This document shows positions 27,062-42,000 of a stretch of 64,000 nt of DNA, in pieces. Each line of letters opens with the position of its first letter. Position 1 is the stretch's first letter. Location of the stretch: the NCBI GenBank assembly GCA_038496675.1, contig CM076669.1, forward strand, positions 12,374,760 to 12,438,759, given 5' to 3'. The notes under the pieces were generated by a model. That model saw only the letters and a program-made list of their open reading frames with translations. It was not told where the DNA came from and ran no database searches. This DNA comes from Rachycentron canadum. Lineage: Eukaryota; Chordata; Actinopteri; Carangiformes; Rachycentridae. The position numbers and the translations under genes were made by a program.

Positions 27062-30000
27062 GTGAGTATAAGTCAATCAATGTTGATCTTAATCAATTAA
27101 TTTTTACATATCTCAAAAATAATAATTGGTGAATATGTTAATTGATTTAAAGATATTTGAAGTAATAATAAATGCAAATGTAATTCTGTAAAGTAGATTT
27201 AACTGATCTGGTTTTGCATCGTTCCAGCATTATGAGTGCTGCTAAACTAACACAGTTACACTTTATTAGTGAATTTAAGTTGGTTTATTAAGTAAGATTG
27301 TACTGCTGACAAAATAAAAATAAAATTAAAAATAAAAACAGATCACATCTCAACAATGTCATTTTGCAGCCTAAATCTGGAATAACAAAATAATTAAAAC
27401 TAATGAGCTATTATACCCTCCCAGCCAGAATCAGTGAACTGACCTTTGCTGTGATCAGACACTTGCAGGACGTTTGGCAGCGGAGTTGTCCAACCTTTCA
27501 GCGGTTCTGGTTACTACGTGAGGTCGAACTGTCCGTTCACCCTCACCCACTTCACCCACAACCGGGTTGAATGTGACATCACCGCACGGCGAGATCACAG
27601 CGGACTGCTGGTCCAAATTGAGCTCATCATCAACAAAGTCAGGACTGTTGTGCAGAATGGAAGCATCCTAGTGGAGAAGAAAAGGTTTGGCCCTGAATCC
27701 TAACCCAACATGATACTTTTTACTGCAGAAAAACTGTAGCCACACAGAAAACCAGATAATGAATAGTGCAAATTGGATCTAATCACACATCTTTTGAGTT
27801 TTAGATCAAAAGATTATTGTCTTGTTCAAAAATGGTGTTCAGGCACATCAACAACAGAAAAATTGTGGGATAGCAGTTGGTGAATGTTTTGCAGGTTTAT
27901 GCATTCTTAATGACATTAGTGTTGGTTTATTATTAGCTTTGACTCTAGGACACTGTGCATTATTAATTAAAATCAAAACTATTTTATTATTACTGGAGGT
28001 CATTACAATCTGCAAGGTGACCTTTAGCAGGTGTGGGGTGTAATATTTTACCAGTCCAGTACCATTTCTTGTTTATTTATGAACTTTTTAACTGGGTGAT
28101 CTCTGTATGATGCCTCTCTATGTTTATTTGTGGACAGTGTTTCCCTTCCATATGACCACACCTACCAGCATATTTTTCAGTATGGCATCTACACCAAACT
28201 GAGGAGCTCACTGTTTCCTCTGTCTGTTACCTGGCACAATGTACCTGGAGGAATAGACACACTGAGGGTGAGGGGGCACTACTGCTGCATATCTTTTTAT
28301 GTTTGCTGCAGAGATATACACAGGAGAGAATAAAATTGACACTAAAAAAGCAACATATGCCTCACAATAAGGTTATAGGAGAATTCACAGCTAGTTGTCC
28401 TGCAGAGCACCAACATCACCCACTGATTTATTTCTAATGACTCATTGTGAAGGTGGAGCTGGAGCAGGAGTTGAGCGCTGACATGACCGGACTGTGTGGA
28501 AAACTCAATGTTTCAGGTAGGAAAGCTATAGCAATAGTTGTTATGTAGTAGCAATAGCATTAGTAGCAGTGGTAGTACTAAAAGTAGTGCAGAAATAGTA
28601 AAAACTGTGGGTAACAAGTGTTTTATTGGTTAGCTTGTGTAAAGCAACATTTGATGATAAATTAGATGTTCTGAAGAGGTGGTATTAATAGGTTATTATA
28701 TAATGCAAACACACACCTTTTGCTTCAGCAGATTTTGACATTTGTGTACATTCAGTTTGCTCTAAGAAAATACTTTCTTTATGAATTTAGGCAACAAGCA
28801 GCAGCTGATTGCAGAGAGCGTGCTAAGTGAAGACACATGCCAAACCAGAGATCCTGTCTTTACTGTGAATCCTGTAAGTTGACTGTTAAAATCACAGCTT
28901 TAGTTTCAAACAGAAGGGTTGATGTGATGAGATTGTGCTTTTTAATGAAATCACTGGAGAAAAAAAAACAAAAAAAAAAACAAAAAACACACGCACACAA
29001 ATACACACAATATACTATACAAAAACTGACTCTTGTTATGAAGAAGATAACGATCCGTGTTAAAAACAGCTGTATACTGCCAACCCTGTCTGGATGTGAT
29101 GTGATTGTCATTGTTGTATTGTGTGGCTCAGGTTAAACCCATTGAATCTGTATTTTATTATCCAACCTGACAGTCAATCATACGAAATAAATCAAACAAT
29201 TCATAAAAACAACTTTAAGTGCAGCCACTATAGCAAATGTGGTGTTTCTTCTACTTACCATGGCTGAGCCATAAAGTTTTGAAGAGAGTGGGACTCTCTC
29301 TTCAAAGCTTTATAAAGTTGTTGGTGTTGAAATAGGCAACGCTGGTGCCTCCCGTCGACATTACAGCCTTCAATAATGTCCATACCTCGTTTTTGCTGCT
29401 GGGACATACCCAAGTTAGGCGTCGCTGACATTTTCTAAACGGCTAACTAACTCACTTGATTGGCGGTTAACAGACCCGGAAATCGATTCTTCTTCGCCGC
29501 CCTAAAACAGTATTTACCTGTGGACGCACACCGCAACTTCCCGAGCGAGTCACGGCTTTGGAGCAGCGAAGAAGAATGCATTTCCGGTTAATAATGTAAC
29601 GTTGGCATAAACGTTTGCCGTCAAGTTGTTTTTGTTTGTTTGTTTGTTTGTTTGTTTGTTTGTTTGTTTGTTTGTTTGTTTGTTTGTTTGTTTGTTTGTT
29701 TGTTTGTTATACATGACTCTGATCCACATTCCATCATAGTAGGAGGCGATAATCCTCTTTAACGTTGGTTGCTACCAATAACAAGAAAAATAAGTTTACA
29801 GAATAAGAAAATTACAGCAACAACTGTAATGACTTTGTGGATGTTACAAATTTTAAAGTATTGATCCATAAATGTCATTTCTACATTTTTGTTAATATCC
29901 ATTTTATATATGTCATTCAATTCAGCACCGGTTTACATTTAAAACCTAAAATGAATGTTAACACAAATAGGTTCCAGATGTTCAAATGGTTTGTCTGATT

Positions 30001-33000
30001 GCAGGAATGCAGCCTGTTCTTTTCCTACACCTTGGATTGTCTGAAAGACTTGACGGCTTATTACATGCAGCTCTGTGAAGAGAACATCCACAGCTATGAA
30101 AACAGCAAAGACATCAGCTGTGCTTTCTTCCAAGAAATTGTCCAGCAGTGTGGAAACAACAGCTATGTCTGGAACGTATGGAGAACTTTAACCAGATGCA
30201 GTAGGTGATCTCTGGTTAATTTACTGCTGTTTTGTTTGAGGCAACTCAAATTAGTAGTATTTATTTATTTTTTGTAATTTTAAACAAAAAGTCATACACT
30301 TGGCTTGATTGACATCTTCATAAGTGACAGTGAAGTGATGTGATTGTGAATGCAGCTCCACAGAGTTGTCCAGGAGACCTGCTTTATGTAGAACAGGGTG
30401 ATGCCTTTGTTCCCAGCTGCTCCAACCCAAACCCCAACTTCTCCAACCAGGAACTGACAAGCTCCTGTGTCTGCCCAAAGGGTGAGCACTGTCTGATTGT
30501 ATGATTCAGTTCCTCACTATGTAAATCTCCTGTTTAACTGCATGACAAGTCTGTACTTTGCATGTAGATACGGTGCTTAATGATCGCGTGAACGGCTTCC
30601 ACTGTGTGAATGTGTCAAGCTGCCCCTGTGTGTTTGCCGGCAGCATCTACTCAACTGGAGACATACGTAACACCAGATGTCAGTCATGGTGAGGACGTGG
30701 AAACAAAGCTGATCATACTAATGGAATAAGCATGGTTTGGAAATGACTAGATGGAGTTTTTTTCCCTTATATTTTATTTCTCAGTGTGTGTGAGCATGGG
30801 AAGTGGCATTGCTCTGAAAACCTCTGTCCAGCCAGATGTCTCATTGAAGGGCACTTTGTGACAACATTTGATGGCAAACAATATGTTGTCCCTGGTAAAT
30901 GTACATATGTGGTGTCACAGGTAAATTTTTCTCACCACACCAACATTTAACATAAACCAACATATATTAGCTTTTTGTGATACTGACCACTCCTTTAAAA
31001 TTCCTATTCAAGGGTCTCAACTGGATAATAACAATTCAGTTTTTTCAAAAGGAGGCATCTCTGAAAAAAGTTGTCCTTCAGCTTTTTCAGGTACATACTG
31101 TTTTTGTGCATTAACTTCTAAACCATTTAATCCAATAAACAAATATCAAGGAAGAGCAGCATAAGTGAATATAAATGTCTTTTGGGATTTGTAGGATGTG
31201 TATACATTCTCATACAACAGTGTTAAAGTGGGAGAAGAGGAGATTACTGAACTTCATCAGTCTGGTAAGAAGAAATTGGGAGAAAAGACGAAAATAAATA
31301 AGATGAATATTTTAAGTCAAATATAACAACATGTTGTCCATCTCATCTACTGTATTAATGTGTCAGTGCTGGAAGTCAAACCAGTCTCTGTCACCTGTCA
31401 GATCATGCGCTGATTTTCTGGCAGTCCTCCATTTATGTCCAAGTCCAAACATCCTTTGGTATGAGGATCCAAGTTCAAATGTCTCCTGAGATTCAGCTCT
31501 ACATCACTCCCCCCAGAAACCACACTGGCATAATATCAGGTTAGCATTTTATTCTATAAACACACTGATCAAATATATCCACTGTCCTTTATGAGCATGA
31601 TCCAGTCGGATGTGTTCCCAGAGTCAGTTTGTCTTTCAGGTCTTTGTGGCAACAGCAACAGTGACACCACAGACGACTTCACCACCAGCAGTGGGATCAT
31701 CGAGAACTCACCACAACCTTTTGCTCTGTCCTGGACTGTGGGCATTTGCACAGTGAACATACCCCCGAGCTGCAGCAACACGGATAATGGTACCAATGGT
31801 TCATGCAAATATACCTGTAAAATGTGGATATGGAATATTGAAATAAATCATCACTATTTTGCTTTTTATTCTGACATTTGTCAAATACTTCAACTGCAAG
31901 GAAAACAATTAACCACTCAAAAGTATGTTTTTCAAACATATGTCATATATGTGTATGTTATATATGTATTTTTGCAGAAATCTTTGCTGATGAAAGGTGT
32001 TCTGTGTTGACCAACCCAACTGGAATATTTGCCAAGTGCCATAGTCATATCACAATAGATAGGTTTCATAGCGTAAGAAAACTTTTACCAAATCCTGAAT
32101 AGTTCTTTCAATTTCAATTTCAACCAATGTTGGACTCTTGCTAAACAGAAATTGATTATTATTTTCAGGCTTGCATCCAAAGAACCTGTAACTGCGGCAG
32201 CAATCTGCAGCAGTGTCTGTGTGTTGCTCTGGGCAGCTATGCCAAAGCCTGTGCCGTCCTGGGGGTTGCAGTTGGTGACTGGAGGAAAGCTACCAACTGC
32301 AGTGAGTTCAGTCTTTATAAATGTGCAAATAAATAAATTATAGAAAGCTCATCCCATCACTGGAGGGATGATGGAATTGTCCACATTACAACCGCCTAAA
32401 GCCTAAATTAGATCATTACTTCTTCCAAGAATTTCTTATTGTTTTAATTTTGATAAAATGTCATTTCTTTGGGATGTTTGCATTGTGTAAGCACCTTTCA
32501 GACTCCATCCATTTAATATAAAGCAGCACAAGTAAATATATATTTATGAAAATCTCACAAATGACTATAGAAAGTATAAAATTTATTGACATTGATTGTA
32601 TGTGCCTCACAATGTTGTATCACAGCTCTGACGTGTCAGAAGAACCAAGAATTCTCATATGACATGCAGGCCTGCAACCACACATGCCGTTCCCTGTCTG
32701 GCCCTGACCCCCGTTGTTGGGTGGATGATGCTCCTGTGGAGGGCTGTGGATGTCCAGAAGGAACCCACCTCAACCAAGGACACATCTGCACTCCAAAGTC
32801 ACAGTGTGTATGTCACCACTATGGCGGGACAACACCACCGGGGCCTGTTGTTATTGATGGACGTCAGTGGTGAGTTAATCGTCAGTGTTTGTGTCAGTGC
32901 AAGTATCTTTCATATTTACTTCTTGTTTTTGCAGTTGACAACATCTATGATGTACATATACTGTTTGTCAGCAAATGTTATTGTTTTGTAACTCAAATCC

Positions 33001-36000
33001 AGTACTGTGTCTTTCACAGCCTCTGTGAGAATGGAGAACTGCACTGTTCCAAGGATTGTGGTAAATATCATAAATCATCATAAATAATTTTATTTGTTAT
33101 GTCTTTAAAAAAACCTAAATGTTTAACCAAAAATCTTAATTATCTTTACCAGGTGTGTTAACTACATTAATTTAGTATTTTTAAGTTTTATTTGTTTCTC
33201 AGTGGCTGCATTAATGTAATGTAATGTACACAACTGACTAAAAAGATCTTTACTAACATCAAAGAAAACTGCTTTAAATATAATTTGCACACTAATGGTT
33301 TTTTGTGTGTATTGAATGATTGTTTGCCTTAGGATGCAGAAATGGGAAGGTTTGTGTTCACTGCTCAGAGTTCCCTGTTAACACGGCTCAGAAAACCTGT
33401 GACAGTCTCAGCAAACCACTGGTAGGTCAGATTGGATGTTTATGTACATAGCTTACCATTATTCATTTCATTCTCCATTTGAAAGCAGTAGGTAACTCAC
33501 TAGCTGCTATAACTGTAAGGTTAATCATATAGAGTTGCTGCTAGGCTGTTTTATTTTTCCAAAATCTTTCTGTCATTGAATTGCAGCCCTATAACTTACA
33601 CTTTGTCAAAAACCGTTTTCTTTCATTGTGATTGGTCAAATGTATAGTTGAGTTAAAAGATTTTTTTTCTTGCTCTGATCTCCAGGGTGCTAATATGACC
33701 TGTGAGAGTGGCTGTCACTGTCCACATGAGCAGTATGAGGATCACCACGGAAATTGTGTGTCTCTGGACAACTGCACCTGTCTGTACAGTGGAAAAGTGT
33801 TCAGCGCAGGACAGCACGTGAAAACCAACTGCAAAACATGGTATATCTGAGTTACTGCTGCTTTAGTCCTTGTCCATTAAAAATATCTTATTCACCCATA
33901 AGCTAAAATATTTCTGTGTCATAGTGTCTGCAGTCAGGGTCAGTGGCACTGCAGAGCCAAGCCATGTCCTGGGAAGTGTCAAGTATATGGAAATGGACAC
34001 TATCAGACCTTTGACTCTAAATGGTACCGTTTTGATGGACACTGCCAATACACACTTGTAGAGGTGAGACCTACCTGGTCTGTAGATCACATATATTTTT
34101 GTAGTTATGTTTCTGTGAGGACAAATAAGCAGCTGAGCTCTGTCCCAAATCAAGGAGTAAAGGACAAACAGAACTTGCACTTTTGTAGAGTAATCCATCT
34201 TTATTCCAAGGCACCAACACGGTACTTTCACTTCCCAATTATATAGGGCATTATTAAAATATTGGCTGTAGTCTGTCACATTTTGCATGCTATACTCTTC
34301 TCTTTTTACTTCAGGATTACTGTGGAAATGGAAACAGCACCTTCTCAGTCAGAGTGGAGAGTGTGCCCTGCTGTGATGAGGCTCTGACCTGCTCTCGTTC
34401 CATCGTCCTGGACCTGCAGGTGGATGACACTATTACTTCTCTTCACAAAGACTCTCAACTGCTGACCATGTCACTGTTTACTTTCCATTCATTTGTTTGC
34501 TTATTAACTCTATCCTTTCATCCATTTAATCAAATTTATCTTTCAAACCACAAATTGGTTATTGGTCACATTCCAGTAGAATTAGTGTTCAGTGCAGGGT
34601 CTCCCCTTTCCACCCGCACCCTTTCCTTCTGTCTAACTATTTCTATAAGGCAAAAAGTGCCTTATGGAGATGAAATAAAAACCATATACCATCGGTTGTG
34701 ACTGTCCTGTCTTCTCACATCCAGGGCTTAGTCACCCTGACACTCAACGACATGAAGGTGACTAGACGCCTTGAAAAAGGCTGGACTTTGGAAGAAGATT
34801 CACTTTACACCACACACACTGTGGGACTCTACATCATAATCTCAGTGCCGAGCAGAGGGATAACGCTCATCTGGGACAAACACACCAGGATCACCGTAGA
34901 GCTGCATCCAGTCTGGAGGGTGAGTGATAATAAGATTAAGAAGAATAAGAAGATTTTGACGTTGAGGTAGAATTTTGAAAAGCACATTTTGTACTATTCT
35001 TTATTATTGTAGTTTTCTTCTTATCCTGTTTCAATAGTCTTTTTTCTTTCTCTCCTGTAGAACCGGGTGTGTGGTCTCTGTGGTAATTTTGACTCCAATG
35101 AGATGAATGACCTACAGATAAGTAGCTCAGAGGGTAAATGTGTTTTCTCTTTATTTCAAGATGCACAAATACTTTTGTCATGATGGTTAAAATAACCCCA
35201 ATATCTCTGTTTAGTGGATTCCAGTCCCATGGCGTTTGGCAACAGCTGGAAGGCTGCCACACCTCCTTGTTCTGATGTGACCACTGAGATATTTCCATGT
35301 GAGCGCAACTCCTACTGTTCAGCTTGGGCCCAGCGGCGCTGTATGATCATTACAGCAGACATCTTCAAAGACTGTCACTTAAAAGTATGCATTTACTTAT
35401 TTTTAGCAAGCCACTAACACCAGGGTCTGGGTTTATATTCAAGGCCTTCTACAAATTTAGGGTTGAATGGTGTTATGAATGTATGTATGAACGTACCCAA
35501 CAGTAACATTTGCATTAATGGGCATCAATAGATAACTTAGCCATTTAACATATTGATGAGAACCCTTTTCTGCTGGATGATCAATCCTCAGGTGGACCCA
35601 GAGCCATACTACCACGCCTGTGTGCAGGAGTCCTGCTCCTGTGAGTTTGAAGGCAAGTTCCTGGGGTTCTGCACAGCTGTGGCAGCCTACGCAGAGGCCT
35701 GCAGCGAGCAGGATGTGTGTGTCAAGTGGAGAACTCCCGATTTGTGTCGTAAGTTAAGACACTTTTTCCCATGTAACATTAGTTTTACTTAACTCTTTTT
35801 TCACATTATTAGTCTAGACATGTGAGGTAATTAATCATGATAGCCAACACTCCATATGATGAAAGGTGTCTTCATTGTTATTGGAAATGTGCATGATATA
35901 AAGTACATGTTTAACCTGTGATCGATTCACCCTTAGCTGTCTACTGTGACTACTACAACGAGCAGGGCCAGTGTAGCTGGCACTATGAACCATGTGGTGA

Positions 36001-39000
36001 GATGCTAACCTGTGGCAAAGGCAACTACTTCACTCACAAGCTGGAAGGTAACCAGGCTCTCTGAGTAACATTCAAATATAGCAGCAAAACCTAATTCTTA
36101 CGCAGATGAAATTGAAATGAATATTAACATAAATCGTAGCCCTGTGAAAATAAACATTATGCTTGTCCTTTGAACAGGCTGCTACCCCAGATGTCCAAAA
36201 GATGCACCATACTATGATGAAAATACTGGTGACTGCACCAAATTGATAAACTGCACTTGTTATTTCAACGACACAATCGTTCAGCCTGGGACAGTGGTGA
36301 TGATCCAGTCCAATCAGTGGTAAGCGAGTTTACAGTGTAACGATGTGTAATGTTTTATAAGATGTTGTGCCCTTAAAATTTGTCATCACATTCATAACTG
36401 GAAAATTCTTTCTATTCAGCCCCTGTGAAAATGGAACAATTAAGTGTCGTAAGTATGAATACTACTCATTTACCACTACATTTACACCTAGGTGTGCCTA
36501 TTCACAGTTGTACAAGAAAATATGTAAAAGCTGTTCTGGTATTGCAGATTATCTTTTAGTGTTTTACAGAACCAGCTGTCAAAACACCAGAGCTTAGTAC
36601 CACCTCTATCCCAACAGCACCTCCACCTACAACTATACCTGCTACCACCCCGACATCAAGTACTACCATCCCAACCACCACAGCAGCAACCATGCCATCC
36701 ACTACCCCGACATCTACATCTGCTTTAACTACAGCTGAAACAAAAATGCCTTCCACTACCACTACACCATTGACAACAAGGTCAACAATACCTTCAAGTA
36801 CCAACACACCATTAACCACCATTACCAATGTCTCAACTACTAATGAAACAACAATACCACCGACTACCACTACCCCCCTAACAACAGCAACAATGCCTAC
36901 CACTACACCATTGACAACGTCAACAATGCCTTCAACTACTACTACACCACTGACGTCAACAATGCCAACCACTACACCACTGAAAACATCAACAATGCCT
37001 TCAACTACTACTACACCACTGACGTCAACAATGCCAACCACTACACCACTTAAAACATCAACAATGCCTTCAACTACACCACTGACAACGTCAACAGTGC
37101 CTTCAACTACCACTACACCATTGACAACATCAATAGTGCCTTCAACAACCACTACACCATTGCAAACATCAATAGTGCCTTCAACTACTACTACACCATT
37201 GATGTCAACAATGCCAACCACTACACCACTNGAAACATGGTCAACAATGCCTTCAAGTACTACTACACCACTGACAATATCAACAGTGCCTTCAACTACA
37301 CCATTGACAACGTTGACCATGCCTTTAACTACCACTACACCATTGACAGCGTCAACAATGCCTTCAACTACACCATTGGCAACGTCAACCACGCCTTATC
37401 ACACTTCAGAAGTCACAGCCTCAACAGCATCTACAACAGTTTGTAATGACTGTACGGACCTGAAGAGAAGAAAAACCTGGGCATGTGGTGAGGCGTGGAC
37501 AGAGGACTGTTTCCATAAGACCTGTACAAATGGGAAGATAGAGTTGACCCCGGTGGGTTGTCCAGAGCCTGAAGTTCCCATCTGCCCCAGAGGTCAGGTC
37601 ACAAAAGTCTCAGATGGATGCTGTGAAACATGGAAATGTGACTGTAAGTGTACCCTTGTCTGTTTGCACTACTTCCCTTGTTCACCCTCAGTTATCCCTC
37701 CCCTTTTCTTTTATCTATTGGACAGTATCAAGTTATCTTGCGCCTATTTCTCTTGAATTATTACAAACAAAAGTATCTGTCCTTAAAATACAACTAAGGC
37801 AAACCAAGCTAGGGTCTCAGTGAGGATGTGGGAACATTGATACTTTGACCTAAATACTAGCATGCAGAGATGACAATGTTGATGAGTAGCAGTTGATATT
37901 TAATATGTTCACCATCAGTGTGTGTTAGCTAGCTAAATACACAAAGTACAGCAGAAGCTGATGGGAGTATTGTTTTTTTTTTTTTTTTAATGTAAAATAT
38001 TGGATGAATTAAATTTTCAGCAGATGATGATAATATGGGAAAAGCGAATTGCCAGTGTTAATGCCATCTGGTTTGGCTAAATTTTTCATCGATGTCTTGT
38101 TTTCTGTCCATATCTGCTAAAATCACCATTTTGTCCTTTTACCACGCCCTCCATAGGTCGCTGTGAGCTATATGGGGATCCCCACTACATCTCTTTCGAT
38201 GGTGTGACCTTTGATTTCCTGGACAACTGCACCTACATCCTGGTTGAGGAGCAGTCACCACTGTATCATCTGTCTATTACTGTCGATAACTTCAACTGTT
38301 TGCCAGGCCTGTTTGGCTCCTGCACCAAAGGCATCATCCTGAAATATCAGAACAACACGGCTACCCTCAGTATTGTCCCACATTTATTTGTAGTACAGGT
38401 AGGATATCATACAAATCTATATTACTTACCCCAGGATGCTGATAATCATTGATCCCATGAGATGGGATATTTTGACTTCAAGTATTTTAAGATACTATAC
38501 ACTATAGAAAGATTGTGACCGTGGGTTTAAAACTGATCTAATCTGCCTCAGGCCACTTTGAACAATGTCACCATCCTGCCACCATATGAGGAGCATGGGT
38601 TGCAATTTGAGACCACGGGGTACATGGTGTCAATCTATCTCCCAGAGGTCCGCTCTTATGTCTCCTTCACGCCGTCTTATACCCTGGTGGTCAATCTGGC
38701 CATGGAACACTTCCTCAACAACACCCAGGGACAATGTGGTGGGTAGCAGATAGAAAGGAAAGCCCCACAGGTGTGATTAAGTGCATACTGTACTGCATAT
38801 ACATTTCAGCAGGTAAGGCAAAAACCCTATAAATGGCACAATCTGTGAATTTATTATCTTAATTTTAGCTGTCAACCCTCTGCGACAGTGATGCAGGACC
38901 AGTATGTTAGCTACGTTCCTAAGATAGTTGCCAATGAAGCTCAATAGTATTTGTTGCTTAATGTTGCATAAGCTTTTTCTGGCAGCAGAAAGACAGACGG

Positions 39001-42000
39001 CAGAAAGACTCAACAGTCTCAAAGAAACACAACAGCAGACATAAAGAAATATGAGCATCCAGTCAGAGTTTTGTGTTTGGCCATGAGATAAATTTATTTG
39101 CAGTTGCTCTTTATTTTTTTATCCAACATATCCAGACAAAGATATTCCAGCCTGGGTCTTCAGCTCATTACAATTATCATGAGCTGCTTTCTAATAGGTA
39201 ACAGAAATGTTTGCAGGAAATGTCAATATACTGGTATTAGTAGTGTATGTGTGGGTCAAAAAACCCTAAATTGTGCTAATAGTCACTAAAGTGGCTAAAG
39301 CTGCACCTAGACTTGGGTATTGATATGTTTGAATCTTGTGAACCAATGGTAATATCAAAAAATTAATGCAGGTTTCTGAGTTACCTGGAAGACCAGGTAA
39401 TTGTGTCACATTACCTCAAACCTGATAACAACTCTTTATAGTACAACTTCTTTATACTACTTTATCAGACTATTTAAGATATTTGGGATACAACTACAAA
39501 TCCTGACTGTTTAATGTAGTCAGTCCTTGGGAGTGTTTATGTCCAATAATAAGACAACAGATCACTAATCTTTTCATTGACTGCGCCTCCATCTTGTTTC
39601 CAGGTGTTTGTGGGGGCAGATCATGCATTCGTAGAGGGGGGCAGATCGAGGACAACAGCTGCTGTGATAAGACAGCCTATGACTGGGTGTATGCAGACCC
39701 TCTGAAGCCAGCCTGTGTTTCTGCACCAAAAGATGTACCCTGTCACTCTGGACCAACCCCAGTACCCACTGACACACCCATCCCTACAACCTGCCCTGCG
39801 AGCTCACTGTGCCAGCTGTTTGAGCACCCGTAAGTTCCAGACACGTCCTTTTACATAACTATTGTACCTTTGTAGAAAAAGTAGCAAACGCCAACTGTAA
39901 TTATAGCTTATCGTCATTGACTCAACTATTGACAAAAAATCTTTTTGTTCTCTCAGAGCCTTTTCTGAATGCAGGGACTATGTGAATCTCAACCTTAAAA
40001 AGAAAAATTGTGATTTTGATTCATGCGGGAACAGAGTTAGTCCTTGCTCTTCTCTAGAGCAAGCTGCTGAGGAATGCAAAAATGCAGGTATCTGCATTGA
40101 GTGGAGAAAACTGACTAATGGAAGCTGTGGTACGTGTTTTTTTTTTTTTAAATGACACTGAGTAAAGCAAAGCCAGTCAATGCAGGGATCGTTTATTGTC
40201 TTAAAGTATTTGCATGTTCAATTAAAAATGTTGATAAATAGTTCCTTAAATTTAATAACCCTGTCCTTGTTCATGTTTCAGATTTGCCATGTCCAGAAGG
40301 ATTGGTTCAAAGAGAATGTAGTATGAAGAAGGATGATTTCTGCTATGGAGGGTTTGGAGATTTTACTTTTACAAATGTCTTTACGCATGTTTTTCACATT
40401 CTACTAAATCAGGACAAGTCAAGATTGTTGGGATTGTTGGGTTTCCTCTGGTTTATCCATGCAGAGTCCGTTATCTAGGGGCTTCCCTCGAAAAAAACAC
40501 TACAGGTTGTTTCTGTCCCAGTGGCCAATTCAGGGCAGGAAATCACTCCAACAGCTGTGTGCTCAATTGTCCCTGTGAGTAACTTGGTCTACAAGAGTGA
40601 TGTTGACTCCTAGAAGATTTTTGTTTGAAGTTCAATGCAGAGAAATTGTGAGTTTCTTTCCTTTTTTCTCCACAGACTGTAAAGGACCACTTGGAGAGCC
40701 CAAAATGGTAAGAACAGTCATCTCATCAGTGTGAAAAAGAGAAATGTAACTCTGTAACTCTTGATTAACTCTAGATTTAAAATGTATTTCTATCCCTGTT
40801 TTCCAGCCTGGAGATGAGTGGCAGTCTGGCTGTCACCTGTGTGTGTGTAACAACCAGACCCGGACAGAGGAGTGTTTTCCAAAACCCCCTGATCCACTTC
40901 CTGTCTGTGGCCCCACTGCTCTTTTAGTAAACACGTCTTGCTGTGTTGCTCAGACTTGTGGTAAGCACTGGCATTTCCTCATGTTTTAAAACGGTGGTTT
41001 AAAGGTGCTATATGTAGGTTTTTTGCTGTCAAAACATAGCCAACAGCTATTTACCTACCAGTCTAGAAGAAACATTGCAAATTCAGCATCAAACTTGATT
41101 TCTTAATCACCAAGAACTGTCTGTAGCAGTGGACAGCAACCCCAATAGTAACTCTTGTTTCGCTTCTATTTCTATCACCTCTTTTATTTACTGCTGAATG
41201 TGGTTTCTTGCCTCTGGCCAGAGACTCTATATTGCCTCTTGAGGTACAAAGTGGTTATTATGAGACAGGACAGGTCAGAGCTAACTGATATTGTTATTGT
41301 ACATAAATGTCTTTGACATGATGTCAAAACTGCTATTTCTTCACATTCTGGTGATAATTTTTGATAATTGTGGAAGATTAAACTATAATACTTTATTTAT
41401 TTTCCTCATATGAATGCTACTGCATATTTATCCTTTTGTATCTGGACACTATACATTTATGGTATTATTTTTCAGTTGAGAAGACCTGCAGTTATAATAG
41501 AAAAACATACAAGGTATGTAGTTTAAATCTCACATAATGTAAGTATAAGACAAAGAAATTAGTTTTGTCTCCCTTGAAGAATAGAATTCTATTTTGGATT
41601 GAAAAGAATCAATGCATTGTGTTTGTTTATATGTGTATATATTGTGATGATAGCATCTTTGTGTGTGTAGATGGGAGACACATGGAAAGATGCTACTCAT
41701 CCCTGTATGTCATTCAGCTGTAGCAAAGATGGTGTTCAGACTGAGACTAGAGTCTGTCCCAGCGAAAGCTGTCCTGAGGTACAATTATCTCCTGAGGTTT
41801 AATCATCTCTCCTCTGCTCTTTAAACCAAAAAATCTAGCATCTTATACGCTTTATTATATTGTAAGAACTTGTGTAACGTGTATCACTGAATTTATGTTA
41901 CTACTGAAAAAACAGCTTAGCAAGGCTAGCTTTCATGGCAAAGTACACTTGCTTTATAAAAATGACTTATGAATTTAAGGATGCACCTAAACCATAACTA

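Noticed and set aside
36556..37392. 278-codon minus-strand open frame rich in Val/Gly/Asp
   Set aside because: It lies exactly opposite the Thr/Pro/Ser repeat exon of the mucin. The reverse complement of ACC/ACA/CCA-type codons gives Val, Gly and Asp codons without stops, so it is a mirror of the repeat.
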